Positions 25,581 to 34,486 of a DNA stretch of 64,000 nucleotides are shown in pieces. Every line of letters begins with the position of its first letter. The stretch's first letter is position 1. The position numbers were made by a program, and so were the translations under genes. Under the pieces are notes generated by a model, which was not told the DNA's origin, ran no database searches, and was given only the letters and a program-made list of their open reading frames with translations. Source of the stretch: Aminobacterium mobile DSM 12262 (GTDB taxonomy: Bacteria > Synergistota > Synergistia > Synergistales > Aminobacteriaceae); assembly GCF_000526395.1 (NCBI RefSeq), contig NZ_JAFZ01000002.1, forward strand, positions 250,501-314,500, given 5' to 3'.

Positions 25581-28189
25581 AAAGAGCAGGGATATGTTTC
25601 TTTTGTATTTGTTCTCTTGTGTTGTGCCCTTTCGGCGTCTTTTCTAGAGAAAATGAGGGTGGAGTTCCTATTTTAATTCTCGACTCTTACCATAAGGGAT
25701 ACCCTTGGACCGACAGTGTTATCAAGGGTATCCTAACCTCGCTTCATAATGCCTCAATTAAAACAACACCCTACATAGAGTACATGGATTCCCGACGGCT
25801 ATCTTCTCAAAAGCTCTATCCTTCTTTAAGCAAACTTTACCCCATAAAATATTCTCAAACTCCTCTCGCAGCTATTGTGTGTTCTGGTGATGAAGCTTTC
25901 AATTTTCTTTCTCTTTATGGACCAAAGATTTTCCCCGGCATACCCATAGTCTTTACAGGGATTCGAAATATAAAATCACCTATCCAGCAACCCCTTTTGA
26001 GGAATTACACCGGTACAGCTCAACATACACCTTTTTTAGCAATGGTGGATGTTATTATGCGGTTACATCCTACCGTCAAAAAAATTATTGTCATTGGGGA
26101 TACAACAACGGCGGGAGAAAAAGATGTTCAACAGCTCAAAGAAATTTTAACGAGGCAAAAAGATTATATCGAGTCTTTATTTCTTATCTCCCCTACCTTT
26201 GAATTATTAAAAAATGCTCTTTCAGAAGAAAGCAAAAGTACAGTTATTATCATTACGTCTTATTTTCTAAACATCCAGGGAGAAAACTGTGCGCTACAGG
26301 AAGGAATAAATATTATCCGTTCTATGGGGGATTTTCCTATTTACTCTCATTTAGACGGAGTCCCTTTGCTTAATGGAGTTCTCGGAGGCCCTATCAATCA
26401 TGGAGAAGAGTTCGGCCATACAGCTGCAAAGATGGTGCTACAAATTCTTTCTGGACGGGCCGTTAAGGATATTCCCATTCGAGAATCTCAACGAATACAT
26501 TGGCTTTTTAACTATCGCGAGATAAAAAAGTTCGGCATCTCCACATCGCAACTCCCCAGCAACAGTACTATAGTGAATGATCCTTTAGAGGAAATTAAGG
26601 AACATTACCATTTCATCGTAGCTAACCTTCTTGTTATAGCTACATTAGGTACTTTGAGCATTCTCCTTTTCAGTAAAATTATGCACCGCCACCATGTTAA
26701 TGCCGCTCTTATGGAGAACAAAGAATCTCTTAGCGGACTTATAGAAGGGGCACCTGAAGGAATCGTTCTTTTAAATGGGGAAGGATATATATCAAGAGTC
26801 AATAAGGAATTTTGCAAAATGTTTAATTATAAGGAGGGCTCTATTCAAGGGGAAAATCTCGCTCAATATATCTCAACATCTGAAGAACGAGTACAGAAAA
26901 CATCTGAGCTCGTAAAATTATCCCTAAATAAACGTTTCAAAAACATAGAGCGGTTCCAGAATAAAAAGGACGGAACTCCTCTGCCTGTTTCTATGAGTGG
27001 ATTTCCTGTGGAGAGATTGAGTGGGGAAAAAGAAGCTTTTTTACTTTTTCAAGATCTAACCCGTAAAAAAGCGCAGGAAAGGGCTTTGGCCTTACAATTT
27101 CACCTGGAATCTCTCCTCTCCACCGTTTCTTCCCAACTTGTTCTTTCCAGGGATTTTGAAAATGCTATACAAAATGCCCTTCAGGAAATAGGGAAACGTT
27201 TAGGTTTGTTAGGATGTGGATTATATCAAAGTAAAATAGAGGCTCCAAACGTATTTCACATTGGGAAAAAGTGGTTCTCTCCTATTTATGAGGGAACGCC
27301 CTCGGATTTTTTTACATTTTCTTTTAAAGAAGAACACATTAAATATATAAAAAAAGAGATCCCTGTCACTTTTCCAATAGAGAATAGTTTTCTCTCCGGC
27401 CTAAATGCTACTGCCCTCCCTTTCAAAACAAGAGAGAACAGAAATGGGGTTCTTATGCTTCTCTATCAAGAAACAACTCACACGTGGGCTTCTATTAACA
27501 CTTCTGTTCTCGAAGTGCTTGCAAGCACCATCGGAGAAACATATAAAAAGAAAGAAACACAAGATGAATTGCTCCATACTATCTCCAGATTGAGAGAGAC
27601 ATTTCAATCTACTATTGCTACTATCGGCCATATTATAGAAATGAAAGACCATACCACTTCCGGCCATCAAGGACGAGTCGCTCAACTGAGTCTTGCTATA
27701 GCAAAGAGAATGGGATGTTCTTCCATTATCCAAGAAGCAGTCTATAATACGTCCCTCGTTCACGATTTGGGGAAATTGTATATCCCGAGCGAAATTCTTA
27801 CAAAACCAGAAAAGCTCTCCTCGCTAGAATATCAAATCGTTCAACAGCACCCTCGATTTGGTTTTGATGTGCTGAAACAAGTTCATTTCCCATGGCCTGT
27901 AGCTGAAATAGTCCTTCAACATCACGAAAGGCTGGATGGATCTGGTTACCCTGAGGGACTAAAAAACAGCCAAATACTGTTAGAGGCAAAGATTATTGCA
28001 GTGGCGGATGTGGTGGAAGCTATGACATCCCCTCGTCCTCACAGAGGTCCCTACGCTATAGAAAAGGCTTTAGACGAAATCGACAGAGGAGCTGGACATC
28101 TTTATGACCCCTCTGTCGTATCATGCTGCGTAAACTTATTTAGAGAAGAGCACTTTGAATTTTCCAACTCTAGATCTTCTCCCTTGTAA
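25553..28189 (+). CDS. Membrane sensor with ABC_sub_bind-like, PAS and HD-GYP domains
   Basis: 878 residues. An N-terminal signal/anchor (GICFFCICSLVLCPFGVFS) is followed by a periplasmic region of about 320 residues resembling the ABC_sub_bind solute-binding fold (VPILILDSYHKGYPWTDSV). A transmembrane helix lies near 350-372, a PAS domain near 385-500, a GAF-like region to about 660, then an HD-GYP output domain: HDLGKLYIPSEIL and HHERLDGSGYPEGL. HD-GYP domains degrade cyclic di-GMP. The ATG lies inside the 3' end of tex with AGGTGGAG upstream, so the two are coupled. The sensed molecule is unknown. Confidence 0.85.
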   Translation: MERAREKALKRAGICFFCICSLVLCPFGVFSRENEGGVPILILDSYHKGYPWTDSVIKGILTSLHNASIKTTPYIEYMDSRRLSSQKLYPSLSKLYPIKYSQTPLAAIVCSGDEAFNFLSLYGPKIFPGIPIVFTGIRNIKSPIQQPLLRNYTGTAQHTPFLAMVDVIMRLHPTVKKIIVIGDTTTAGEKDVQQLKEILTRQKDYIESLFLISPTFELLKNALSEESKSTVIIITSYFLNIQGENCALQEGINIIRSMGDFPIYSHLDGVPLLNGVLGGPINHGEEFGHTAAKMVLQILSGRAVKDIPIRESQRIHWLFNYREIKKFGISTSQLPSNSTIVNDPLEEIKEHYHFIVANLLVIATLGTLSILLFSKIMHRHHVNAALMENKESLSGLIEGAPEGIVLLNGEGYISRVNKEFCKMFNYKEGSIQGENLAQYISTSEERVQKTSELVKLSLNKRFKNIERFQNKKDGTPLPVSMSGFPVERLSGEKEAFLLFQDLTRKKAQERALALQFHLESLLSTVSSQLVLSRDFENAIQNALQEIGKRLGLLGCGLYQSKIEAPNVFHIGKKWFSPIYEGTPSDFFTFSFKEEHIKYIKKEIPVTFPIENSFLSGLNATALPFKTRENRNGVLMLLYQETTHTWASINTSVLEVLASTIGETYKKKETQDELLHTISRLRETFQSTIATIGHIIEMKDHTTSGHQGRVAQLSLAIAKRMGCSSIIQEAVYNTSLVHDLGKLYIPSEILTKPEKLSSLEYQIVQQHPRFGFDVLKQVHFPWPVAEIVLQHHERLDGSGYPEGLKNSQILLEAKIIAVADVVEAMTSPRPHRGPYAIEKALDEIDRGAGHLYDPSVVSCCVNLFREEHFEFSNSRSSPL

Positions 28190-28198
28190 TAAAAACGC

Positions 28199-28666
28199 TT
28201 AAAGCTTTGTATATGCTTCTAATGCTTTGGAGGGTATAGAGCCTTTTGTCGAATCCATCCACTGCAACTCTTCAAAGCTAACGTCTGCTCCAAAAAGATG
28301 GTTCCCTCCTGTATCGTAATGACGAGCTGCTTTAATAGCATATTTTTTCTCTGCAGAATTAAAAACATAATCATATTCACTAAAATACAAGGTTTGAGCT
28401 TTAGCTTCCTCCAAACCAGCTTCTGCTACTAACGCCTCCACCATCTGTTTCTTTCCAGCCGCCGCTGCATAATAAACTCTTACTGTAGTGAGAGGCATTG
28501 AATCAAGCTCATCAACCTTTACCATATACCACCTCAGCTTGTTCTCATCTGCACCTAAATCTACTCGAACATCCCGAGGCTCCGCAAATATAGGTTGACT
28601 CGCCACAATTAATATAGCCAAACAAAAGACAAACATACCCCAAAAAACCTTTTCTTTTCGCGTCAC
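28199..28666 (-). CDS. Exported protein of unknown function
   Basis: 155 residues with a clear signal peptide (FWGMFVFCLAILIVASQPIFA) and probable cleavage after AEP. The mature part is small, rich in Ala, Tyr and Lys, without recognised motifs or a lipobox. A GGAGGGGTAAGGAG-type site precedes the ATG. It lies between two HD-GYP genes but no functional link can be shown. Confidence 0.65.
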   Translation of the reverse strand: MTRKEKVFWGMFVFCLAILIVASQPIFAEPRDVRVDLGADENKLRWYMVKVDELDSMPLTTVRVYYAAAAGKKQMVEALVAEAGLEEAKAQTLYFSEYDYVFNSAEKKYAIKAARHYDTGGNHLFGADVSFEELQWMDSTKGSIPSKALEAYTKL

Positions 28667-28756
28667 TCCTTACCCCTCCTTTCTAGTTCTATTCTGCCAT
28701 GCATTTATAAACCAGAATCTCATGAAAAACAACCGTATTTCTCGCGATGCCTACTT

Positions 28757-30121
28757 TTATTCGATCGTTATATTAAACCCCTTTTTCTTGAAAAGGCAGA
28801 CACAAGCATCTACTACTTGAGGATCTAAAGCCGAACCCTTTAACCGATCCAACTCCTCTAGAGCTTCTGTTAAACCAAGAGCTGGTCTATATGGCCGATG
28901 AGAGCACATTGCTTCCACTATATCTGCTACCCCTATGATACGGGCAGACAACAATATTTCATCTCCCTTTAAACCTCGAGGATACCCAGAACCATCGAGA
29001 CGTTCATGATGCTGATACACAGTCTCTGCCAAGGGCCAAGGGAACTCTATGCGGCTAAGAATAATGTATCCTGCTTCTGCATGGGTTTGAACAAGATTAT
29101 ATTCCACCTCGTTCAAAGGACCTGGTTTACTTAAAATCTCCGAGGGAATCTCTACCTCTCCTATATCATGTATTAAAGCAGCTTTCTCTATATTTCCAAT
29201 CTCCTCATCAGGCAACCCCAATTCTTCCGCTATAGCACGAGAGAGAATCGCTACCCTCTTTTGATGCCCCAAAGTTAAAGGATTTTTCTTCTCCGCTATA
29301 AGCGCCATAACTCCTATAGTCTGCTCCCAAGCCCGTAAAACTTTACTGAAATTTTGCGAGGCGGCAAGCTCTACCTCTTTTCGAAAGGAGACATCAGATA
29401 TTGTGCCTTGGAGGTAAATGATTTTCCCCTTCTTATCTCGCAATACTGTCGTACGTGCATCCACCCAGATGTTCTTCCCGTCTCTCGTTACAATGCGATA
29501 TTCCAGAGAAAATTCCTCATCCCCAGCTTCTTCGTGTTTCTGAACCTGCTGAAGTATCCTTTGACGATCTTCCTCTTTAATGATGGAGAGGAAAGGACCT
29601 TTCTCTCCTTTAATCTCCACCGGAGTATACCCCCACTGGCTTATATTCTCAGAAACATACTCTACGGGCCAACCTTCCTCTGCTTTCCAACGAAACAAAA
29701 CTACGGAGCTTTCTTTCACCACGGTCATAGCATAATATAATTGTTCATCTCTATCATGTTCACGTGTTAAATCGTGAAAAACTAAGAATGCACTCTCCAC
29801 ATCTTTGCCTGAAAAAAAAGGAACCACAGAGAACTCACAAGGGAAGAAAGTTCCATCCTTGCGGACACACTGCACAATAGTTCTCGCAAATTCATCTCCT
29901 CTATTGATGCTTCGAGCTATAGAGACCGCTCGTCTCTTAAAAAAATCTGGAACTACAATGTCGATAACATTTTGGTCTAAAAGCTCATGCGTAGCATACT
30001 GAAAAAGCTTCAAAAAAGCTTCATTGGCACGCTGTATTGCCCCCAGCGCATTCACTAGCACTATAGCATCCTCAATATTATCAAAGAGATTGTTTAAAAG
30101 AGCCTTCTCACGATCCATCAT
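28757..30121 (-). CDS. PAS-PAS-HD-GYP signalling protein
   Basis: 454 residues without membrane segments. The first PAS (residues ~8-125) contains DNIEDAIVLVNALGAIQRANEAF. The second PAS with a PAC motif (~135-255) contains EYRIVTRDGKNIWVDARTTVLRD. HD-GYP from ~265 shows HDIGEVEIPSEIL and HHERLDGSGYPRGL, the ligands of the di-iron site of cyclic di-GMP phosphodiesterases. It probably breaks down cyclic di-GMP in response to a cytosolic cue. Its HD-GYP part is closely similar to that of the protein at 25553-28189, suggesting a duplicated output module. Confidence 0.88.
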   Translation of the reverse strand: MMDREKALLNNLFDNIEDAIVLVNALGAIQRANEAFLKLFQYATHELLDQNVIDIVVPDFFKRRAVSIARSINRGDEFARTIVQCVRKDGTFFPCEFSVVPFFSGKDVESAFLVFHDLTREHDRDEQLYYAMTVVKESSVVLFRWKAEEGWPVEYVSENISQWGYTPVEIKGEKGPFLSIIKEEDRQRILQQVQKHEEAGDEEFSLEYRIVTRDGKNIWVDARTTVLRDKKGKIIYLQGTISDVSFRKEVELAASQNFSKVLRAWEQTIGVMALIAEKKNPLTLGHQKRVAILSRAIAEELGLPDEEIGNIEKAALIHDIGEVEIPSEILSKPGPLNEVEYNLVQTHAEAGYIILSRIEFPWPLAETVYQHHERLDGSGYPRGLKGDEILLSARIIGVADIVEAMCSHRPYRPALGLTEALEELDRLKGSALDPQVVDACVCLFKKKGFNITIE

Positions 30122-30424
30122 GTAATTAACCAGTACCTCTCTAGATAAATTGGAAGCTTTCGCTCAAAGAGAAAATATGTACAGCATCTCTATAATTACA
30201 ATAACGGGTCCAAATCTTATTAAATAGTATAACATTACCCTGGAATGATGCCTCATTAGGAACTCCCAGAAAAAACATACATAGCGCTAAATAGCGCGAT
30301 AAAGTCGTTAGCTGTTTGGTTTTCGCTCTTACTAGACAGCTTACAATTTTGCCTTTATAAAATGAAATATGGTTTTGTTCTGACAGTTCAAAAACAAGAC
30401 GCTCATTAGGGAAGGGGTCTCTTT
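30122..30424. other. Divergent intergenic region, no gene seen
   Basis: AT-rich gap between the divergent HD-GYP and RNA-methyltransferase genes. It must hold both promoters, but none stands out. A short direct repeat ATAGCGC appears twice near 30279-30298. GGGAAGGGG near 30410 is the ribosome site of the following gene. Confidence 0.4.
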
Positions 30425-31636
30425 ATGCAAGAAAACATACCAAAGGGCTGCAATTCTTTATGTCGTGCCTGCGCTCACAGAAATATAACAAGCGAAGAAA
30501 GTGCAGAACAAAAGATGGCATGGCTAGCCCATGCGCTATCTCCTTGGGGAAAGGAGCTACGCTCCATCAAAACTCCCCTAGCTCAAGAGCGATGGGGATA
30601 TCGAGAGAAAGTAAGTCTTTTAACCCAATGGAGTCAAGAAGCTCGATGGCAAATAGGAATGATAGCTTGCAAGCATTTTGTCAATCTCCAGACATGTCCT
30701 ATACACTCGGAACGGGTTCGTAAAATGATTCTTTGGATTTCAGAATCAATACCTACTCCAGAAATATTTTCTCTATCTTTATATGCACAGACAGGAAAAC
30801 AGGCAACTCTTATTCTAAAAACAAATGTAAAACCCGATCTTTGCTGGTTAGTCGAACACGAAAAATATCTTTCTCAAACAGGAATTGAGGGGCTTTGGCT
30901 TCATCTTCATCCTTCCGCTGGTCGTCGCCTTTTCGGGAAAAGAAATTGGCATCTTCTGTGGGGTAAACCTCGATCATATAATGAAATGGGCCTAATATAT
31001 GGCCCCACAGCCTTCCAACAACTTATTCCCAATCTTTATATACAATCTCTTCGAGAGGCCCAGGATTTCCTGACGCCTCAAAAAAATGATAGTATTATAG
31101 ATTTATACTGTGGAAGTGGAGCAAGTCTTAGGCTATGGACAATTTTCGGGGCTCGAACTATAGGCGTAGAAATATCAGCAGAAGCTGTAGAAAACGCCTC
31201 TATAAACGCTCCTCTTGCTCAGATCTTAAGAGGAACATGTTCCCTTCGCATTCCTCAACTCAACGAATGGGCAAAAAACACGCCCCTTCAACACCGATTA
31301 GCCTATGTCAATCCTCCTCGTGTAGGATTAGAACCAGACGTTAGGCATTGGCTCGCTACGGAATATCGCCCTCTGCGCCTCGCTTATCTTTCTTGCAATG
31401 CTGGCACTTTAGCACGAGATCTCGCTTTTTTTGAAGGAAACGGGTATTTCGTAGAACACATCACACCCTATGATTTTTTCCCCAATACATACCATGTAGA
31501 AACCCTTACCCTTCTTCAAAGAAAAGGAGAATGTCCATACTTTCATCTCGGGCTAAACAAATTTCATTATGAAACATGCTCGTCTTCCCTTGTTATCAAG
31601 AAAGTCTGCTTTTCAAAAACAACTTTATCAGTTTAA
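30425..31636 (+). CDS. TrmA/RlmC/RlmD-type RNA (uracil-C5) methyltransferase
   Basis: 403 residues. CNSLCRACAHR near the N-terminus and a later Cys (residue ~85, ACKHF) could form the 4Fe-4S cluster of the RlmD group. The SAM site is IIDLYCGSGASLRLWTIFGARTIGVEI (in part). The catalytic region reads YVNPPRVGLEPDV and YLSCNAGTLARDLAFF, holding the nucleophilic Cys (family: SCNPxTLARD). It would make m5U in 23S rRNA or tRNA; which site is not decidable. Its last 41 bases overlap the convergent P-type ATPase gene. Confidence 0.85.
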   Translation: MQENIPKGCNSLCRACAHRNITSEESAEQKMAWLAHALSPWGKELRSIKTPLAQERWGYREKVSLLTQWSQEARWQIGMIACKHFVNLQTCPIHSERVRKMILWISESIPTPEIFSLSLYAQTGKQATLILKTNVKPDLCWLVEHEKYLSQTGIEGLWLHLHPSAGRRLFGKRNWHLLWGKPRSYNEMGLIYGPTAFQQLIPNLYIQSLREAQDFLTPQKNDSIIDLYCGSGASLRLWTIFGARTIGVEISAEAVENASINAPLAQILRGTCSLRIPQLNEWAKNTPLQHRLAYVNPPRVGLEPDVRHWLATEYRPLRLAYLSCNAGTLARDLAFFEGNGYFVEHITPYDFFPNTYHVETLTLLQRKGECPYFHLGLNKFHYETCSSSLVIKKVCFSKTTLSV

Positions 31637-34154
31637 ACCACATTAAACTGAGCAAAGGCAACAAAAAGGTGATAACTCCATCCATAAAATCCAAAGAAGA
31701 GAAGTGAAAAATCTGGCGAAAAATCGGGATGGACATAGTAGAGATAAGCATTAAAGAAGCTCCTGCTACCACTAGCCAAAAAGCCTTATTAGGGATTTTG
31801 AAAATAGTTAACGTCCCTTGTGTCCATGATCTATTGGTCATAATAAGACCTAAATTAGAGAGAACCAAAACAGCAAAAGTGATAGTTCGTGTCTTTTCTG
31901 GAGAAAATCCTGCGAAGACACAAGCTATGAGAACTCCAAGTGCAAGGGCAAGGACACCCAGCCCCTGCAACACGGCTAAAGTTACAGTTGCTCTATCAAA
32001 AAGAGGCTTCAAAGGATTTCGAGGCTTTCGATCCATAATATTTTCTTCCTCCTGCTCTGCCTCAAATACTACTGAACAGGCCGGATCAATAATCAATTCC
32101 AAAAATACTATGTGAACAGGAAATAAGACTAACGGCCATTCCTTAAAGAAAACAGGGATCAGTGACAAGCCAGCAATGGGAACATGGACAGCCACGACAA
32201 AAGCCAAAGCTTTTCGAATATTATCAAAAATACGCCGCCCCATTCGCACAGCTTTTACAATAGAAGAAAAATCATCATCCACTAACACGAGGGCTGCCGA
32301 TTCTCGAGCGACATCAGTACCACGTCCACCCATGGCTATGCCAATATGAGCACTTTTAAGAGCCGGGGCATCATTGACTCCGTCCCCTGTCATAGCTGTG
32401 ACCTCACCGTTTGATTTAAGAGCCTCTACGATTCTTAATTTTTGTTCTGGAACAACTCTGGCAAAAATATTGACAGAACGTATTTTTTCTTTCAACACTT
32501 GGTCAGTCATATTTTCCAGCTCTGGGCCAATGATAACAGCATCTGGATTGCGTAGTCCAATAGTCCGGGCTATATTTTTAGCCGTGCCAGGATAGTCTCC
32601 AGTAATCATGATAGTACGAATTCCTGCAGAGTAACAGCTCTGAATTGAAGCAGCTACATCCTCACGGACTGGATCAAGAAGGCCTACAAGTCCGACAAAT
32701 TCAAAATAGAAATCATGCTGAATATCTGGAAGCTTTTCCTTCTGAAATTGGGCTTTTGCAACTCCAAGAACTCGCAGCCCCTCATCGGCCATCTTCTCTA
32801 CCCACTTCTCTACCTGTGCCTTTGCATTCTCATCCATATGACACAAATCTACTATGGCTTCAGGAGCTCCTTTAGCTGCTATCTCCCAACTTAATCTATC
32901 TGGTGAATGCCATACATTCGACATGGCCAGCAACTCTGGCGAGAGAGGATATTCTCTTACAAGCGCCCAGTTGGCATGAAGGTGCTCTGTCCCTTCCAAT
33001 AACTTCTCTCCAGAACGCAAAATAGCTTTCTCCATGGGATCAAAGGGATCTTTTTGGCTGGCCAACATGGCATATTCCAGTAAAGCATGATATGTTTCAG
33101 GGAATGGATCATCGTCCTGTTCCGGCCCCCAGCACTCCCCTACAACACATAATTTTCCTATGGACATTTTATTTTGTGTGAGGGTTCCAGTTTTATCTAC
33201 ACAAAGAACAGAAGCTGCGCCAAGAGTTTCAACTGCTGGAACTCGTCGAGTAAGCACGCCTTTCTGAGAAATTCGCCAGGCTCCCAAGGCCAAAAAAATC
33301 GTGAGGACCACTGGAAATTCCTCCGGAAGGGTAGCCATGGCTAATGCAATTCCTGCAAGAATAGCCTCTAACCAGTTTCCTCGAAGCATCCCGTATACAA
33401 CGACAAGGACGGAACAAAAGATCAATCCGAGAATGGAGAAATCCTTAACTATTCGGCTTGTTTCTTTTTGTAATAATGTGTCTTCTTCTTTTACAGACTG
33501 GAGGGCCTTGCCGATTGTGCCCATTTCTGTATTGATACCAATGCCTGTAACTTCAGCTACACCTTGTCCCTTGACAACCAAGGAACCTGAATAAAGAAAG
33601 GGTAGATCGTCTCCACCTGGGCGACCTGTTTCCAAATGGCCGTCCCACGGTTTTTTACGAACTGGAACAGACTCTCCTGTAAGCATAGATTCATCTACGG
33701 AAAGATTAACACCTGCAATGAGCCTCGCATCGGCAGGAACACGATCTCCCTCCGAAACTACTATGACATCACCTCGTACTACTTCTCGGCCAGGTATTCT
33801 CTTTTGCTCACCTTCCCGCATAACAAGAGCTCTCGGGCTAGAAAGATCTCGTAAGGCTTCAAGAGCTCGTTCTGTTTTTCGTTCTTGATAGATGGTAATG
33901 CTCATAACTGCAAAAACAAAAAACAGCAATAATGCCGCCTCACGCTTTTCTCCCAAGAGAAGATAAAGAATTCCACAAGCGACAAGGAGCAAAAACATCG
34001 GCTCTTTACCCACTTCTATAACTATGTGAAGGAAACTTTTATGTGCGGTGGAAGGGAGTTCGTTAAAACCTTCTATTTTCTGACGGTGATCTACTTCTGA
34101 TTCAGATAAGCCCTGGATTTGAGCTGCTTGAAACAGGTCTTTAATTTCAGTCAT
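31596..34154 (-). CDS. P-type cation-transporting ATPase, riboswitch-controlled
   Basis: 852 residues in the P2-type (SERCA/PMCA-like) order: N-terminal cation-ATPase domain, actuator domain with MLTGESVPV, transmembrane M4 with TLPEEFPVVLT, phosphorylation site VLCVDKTGTLTQNK, hinge TGDGVNDAPALKSAHIGIAMG, and four C-terminal helices. Calcium pumps have PEGLP at M4; PEEFP here marks a different subgroup. A NiCo/czcD riboswitch precedes it, so the cargo is probably Fe2+, Co2+ or Ni2+ exported from the cytosol. AGGAG lies 6 bases before the ATG. Confidence 0.9.
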   Translation of the reverse strand: MTEIKDLFQAAQIQGLSESEVDHRQKIEGFNELPSTAHKSFLHIVIEVGKEPMFLLLVACGILYLLLGEKREAALLLFFVFAVMSITIYQERKTERALEALRDLSSPRALVMREGEQKRIPGREVVRGDVIVVSEGDRVPADARLIAGVNLSVDESMLTGESVPVRKKPWDGHLETGRPGGDDLPFLYSGSLVVKGQGVAEVTGIGINTEMGTIGKALQSVKEEDTLLQKETSRIVKDFSILGLIFCSVLVVVYGMLRGNWLEAILAGIALAMATLPEEFPVVLTIFLALGAWRISQKGVLTRRVPAVETLGAASVLCVDKTGTLTQNKMSIGKLCVVGECWGPEQDDDPFPETYHALLEYAMLASQKDPFDPMEKAILRSGEKLLEGTEHLHANWALVREYPLSPELLAMSNVWHSPDRLSWEIAAKGAPEAIVDLCHMDENAKAQVEKWVEKMADEGLRVLGVAKAQFQKEKLPDIQHDFYFEFVGLVGLLDPVREDVAASIQSCYSAGIRTIMITGDYPGTAKNIARTIGLRNPDAVIIGPELENMTDQVLKEKIRSVNIFARVVPEQKLRIVEALKSNGEVTAMTGDGVNDAPALKSAHIGIAMGGRGTDVARESAALVLVDDDFSSIVKAVRMGRRIFDNIRKALAFVVAVHVPIAGLSLIPVFFKEWPLVLFPVHIVFLELIIDPACSVVFEAEQEEENIMDRKPRNPLKPLFDRATVTLAVLQGLGVLALALGVLIACVFAGFSPEKTRTITFAVLVLSNLGLIMTNRSWTQGTLTIFKIPNKAFWLVVAGASLMLISTMSIPIFRQIFHFSSLDFMDGVITFLLPLLSLMWFKLIKLFLKSRLS

Positions 34155-34249
34155 ATTTTTCTCCTCGCTTCCTCACAAAGACAGGATTCTTGCCAGATTT
34201 GCACGGGAAGTGGGTATAACAACTTCCGCCCCAAAAACGTCAGCATACG

Positions 34250-34296
34250 AAAAACCCCCGCTAGGACATAAGATCTATATCTACGTCCCGCGGGGG
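34250..34296 (-). terminator. Expression-platform terminator of the NiCo riboswitch
   Basis: On the minus strand CCCCCGC pairs with GCGGGGG, with an additional inner stem GGACGTAGAT..TTATGTCC (imperfect), followed by TTTTT. The 5' arm overlaps the conserved 3' segment of the aptamer (CGCGGGAC), so ligand binding and terminator formation should exclude each other. Confidence 0.85.
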
Positions 34297-34362
34297 AATA
34301 AATGTTCCCGCTGCCTCATGAAGGCCCAGCTGCACCTTTTATTATATAAAGGCCGCCTGTTC
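34285..34362 (-). ncRNA. NiCo (czcD) riboswitch aptamer
   Basis: On the minus strand the segment shows the conserved core of the NiCo motif in order: ACAGGC, a variable hairpin, GCAGCTGGGC, a short hairpin CTTCATGAGG, CAGCGGG, a hairpin, then CCCGCGGGAC. These align with my recollection of the Clostridial NiCo aptamer (AGCAGGC, GCAGCCGGGC, GGCAACAG, CUGUGGGAC). The class was described as Ni2+/Co2+ responsive and later as Fe2+ responsive. It directly precedes a cation-efflux ATPase and carries a terminator, so it should turn expression on when metal is high. Confidence 0.88.
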
Positions 34363-34375
34363 ACCATTTTGTGGA

Positions 34376-34405
34376 ATTATACAGTAAGATAAGAAGCAAA
34401 GTCAA
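34376..34405 (-). promoter_or_regulatory. Promoter of the NiCo riboswitch-ATPase transcript
   Basis: On the minus strand TTGACT (34405-34400), 18-base spacer, TATAAT (34381-34376). Transcription would begin about 34369, just before the aptamer. Confidence 0.85.
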
Positions 34406-34441
34406 TAAAGGTGATACTTAATCATAATGACAGACGACGGT

Positions 34442-34469
34442 TACATACACCTAGTGCAACGGGCTCATT
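34442..34469. repeat. 28-nt direct repeat, copy A
   Basis: Shares 24 of 28 bases with the copy at 35962-35989 (TACATACAC-x-TAGT-x-CAACG-x-GC-x-CATT). It lies about 20 bases past the stop of the C45-family gene. Function unknown. Confidence 0.6.
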
Positions 34470-34486
34470 TTCAAGATCTGGTACCA

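Noticed and set aside
34250-34362. yybP-ykoY (Mn2+) riboswitch before the P-type ATPase
   Set aside because: The ordered core ACAGGC, GCAGCTGGGC, CAGCGGG, CGCGGGAC fits the NiCo class better, and the yybP-ykoY core was not found.
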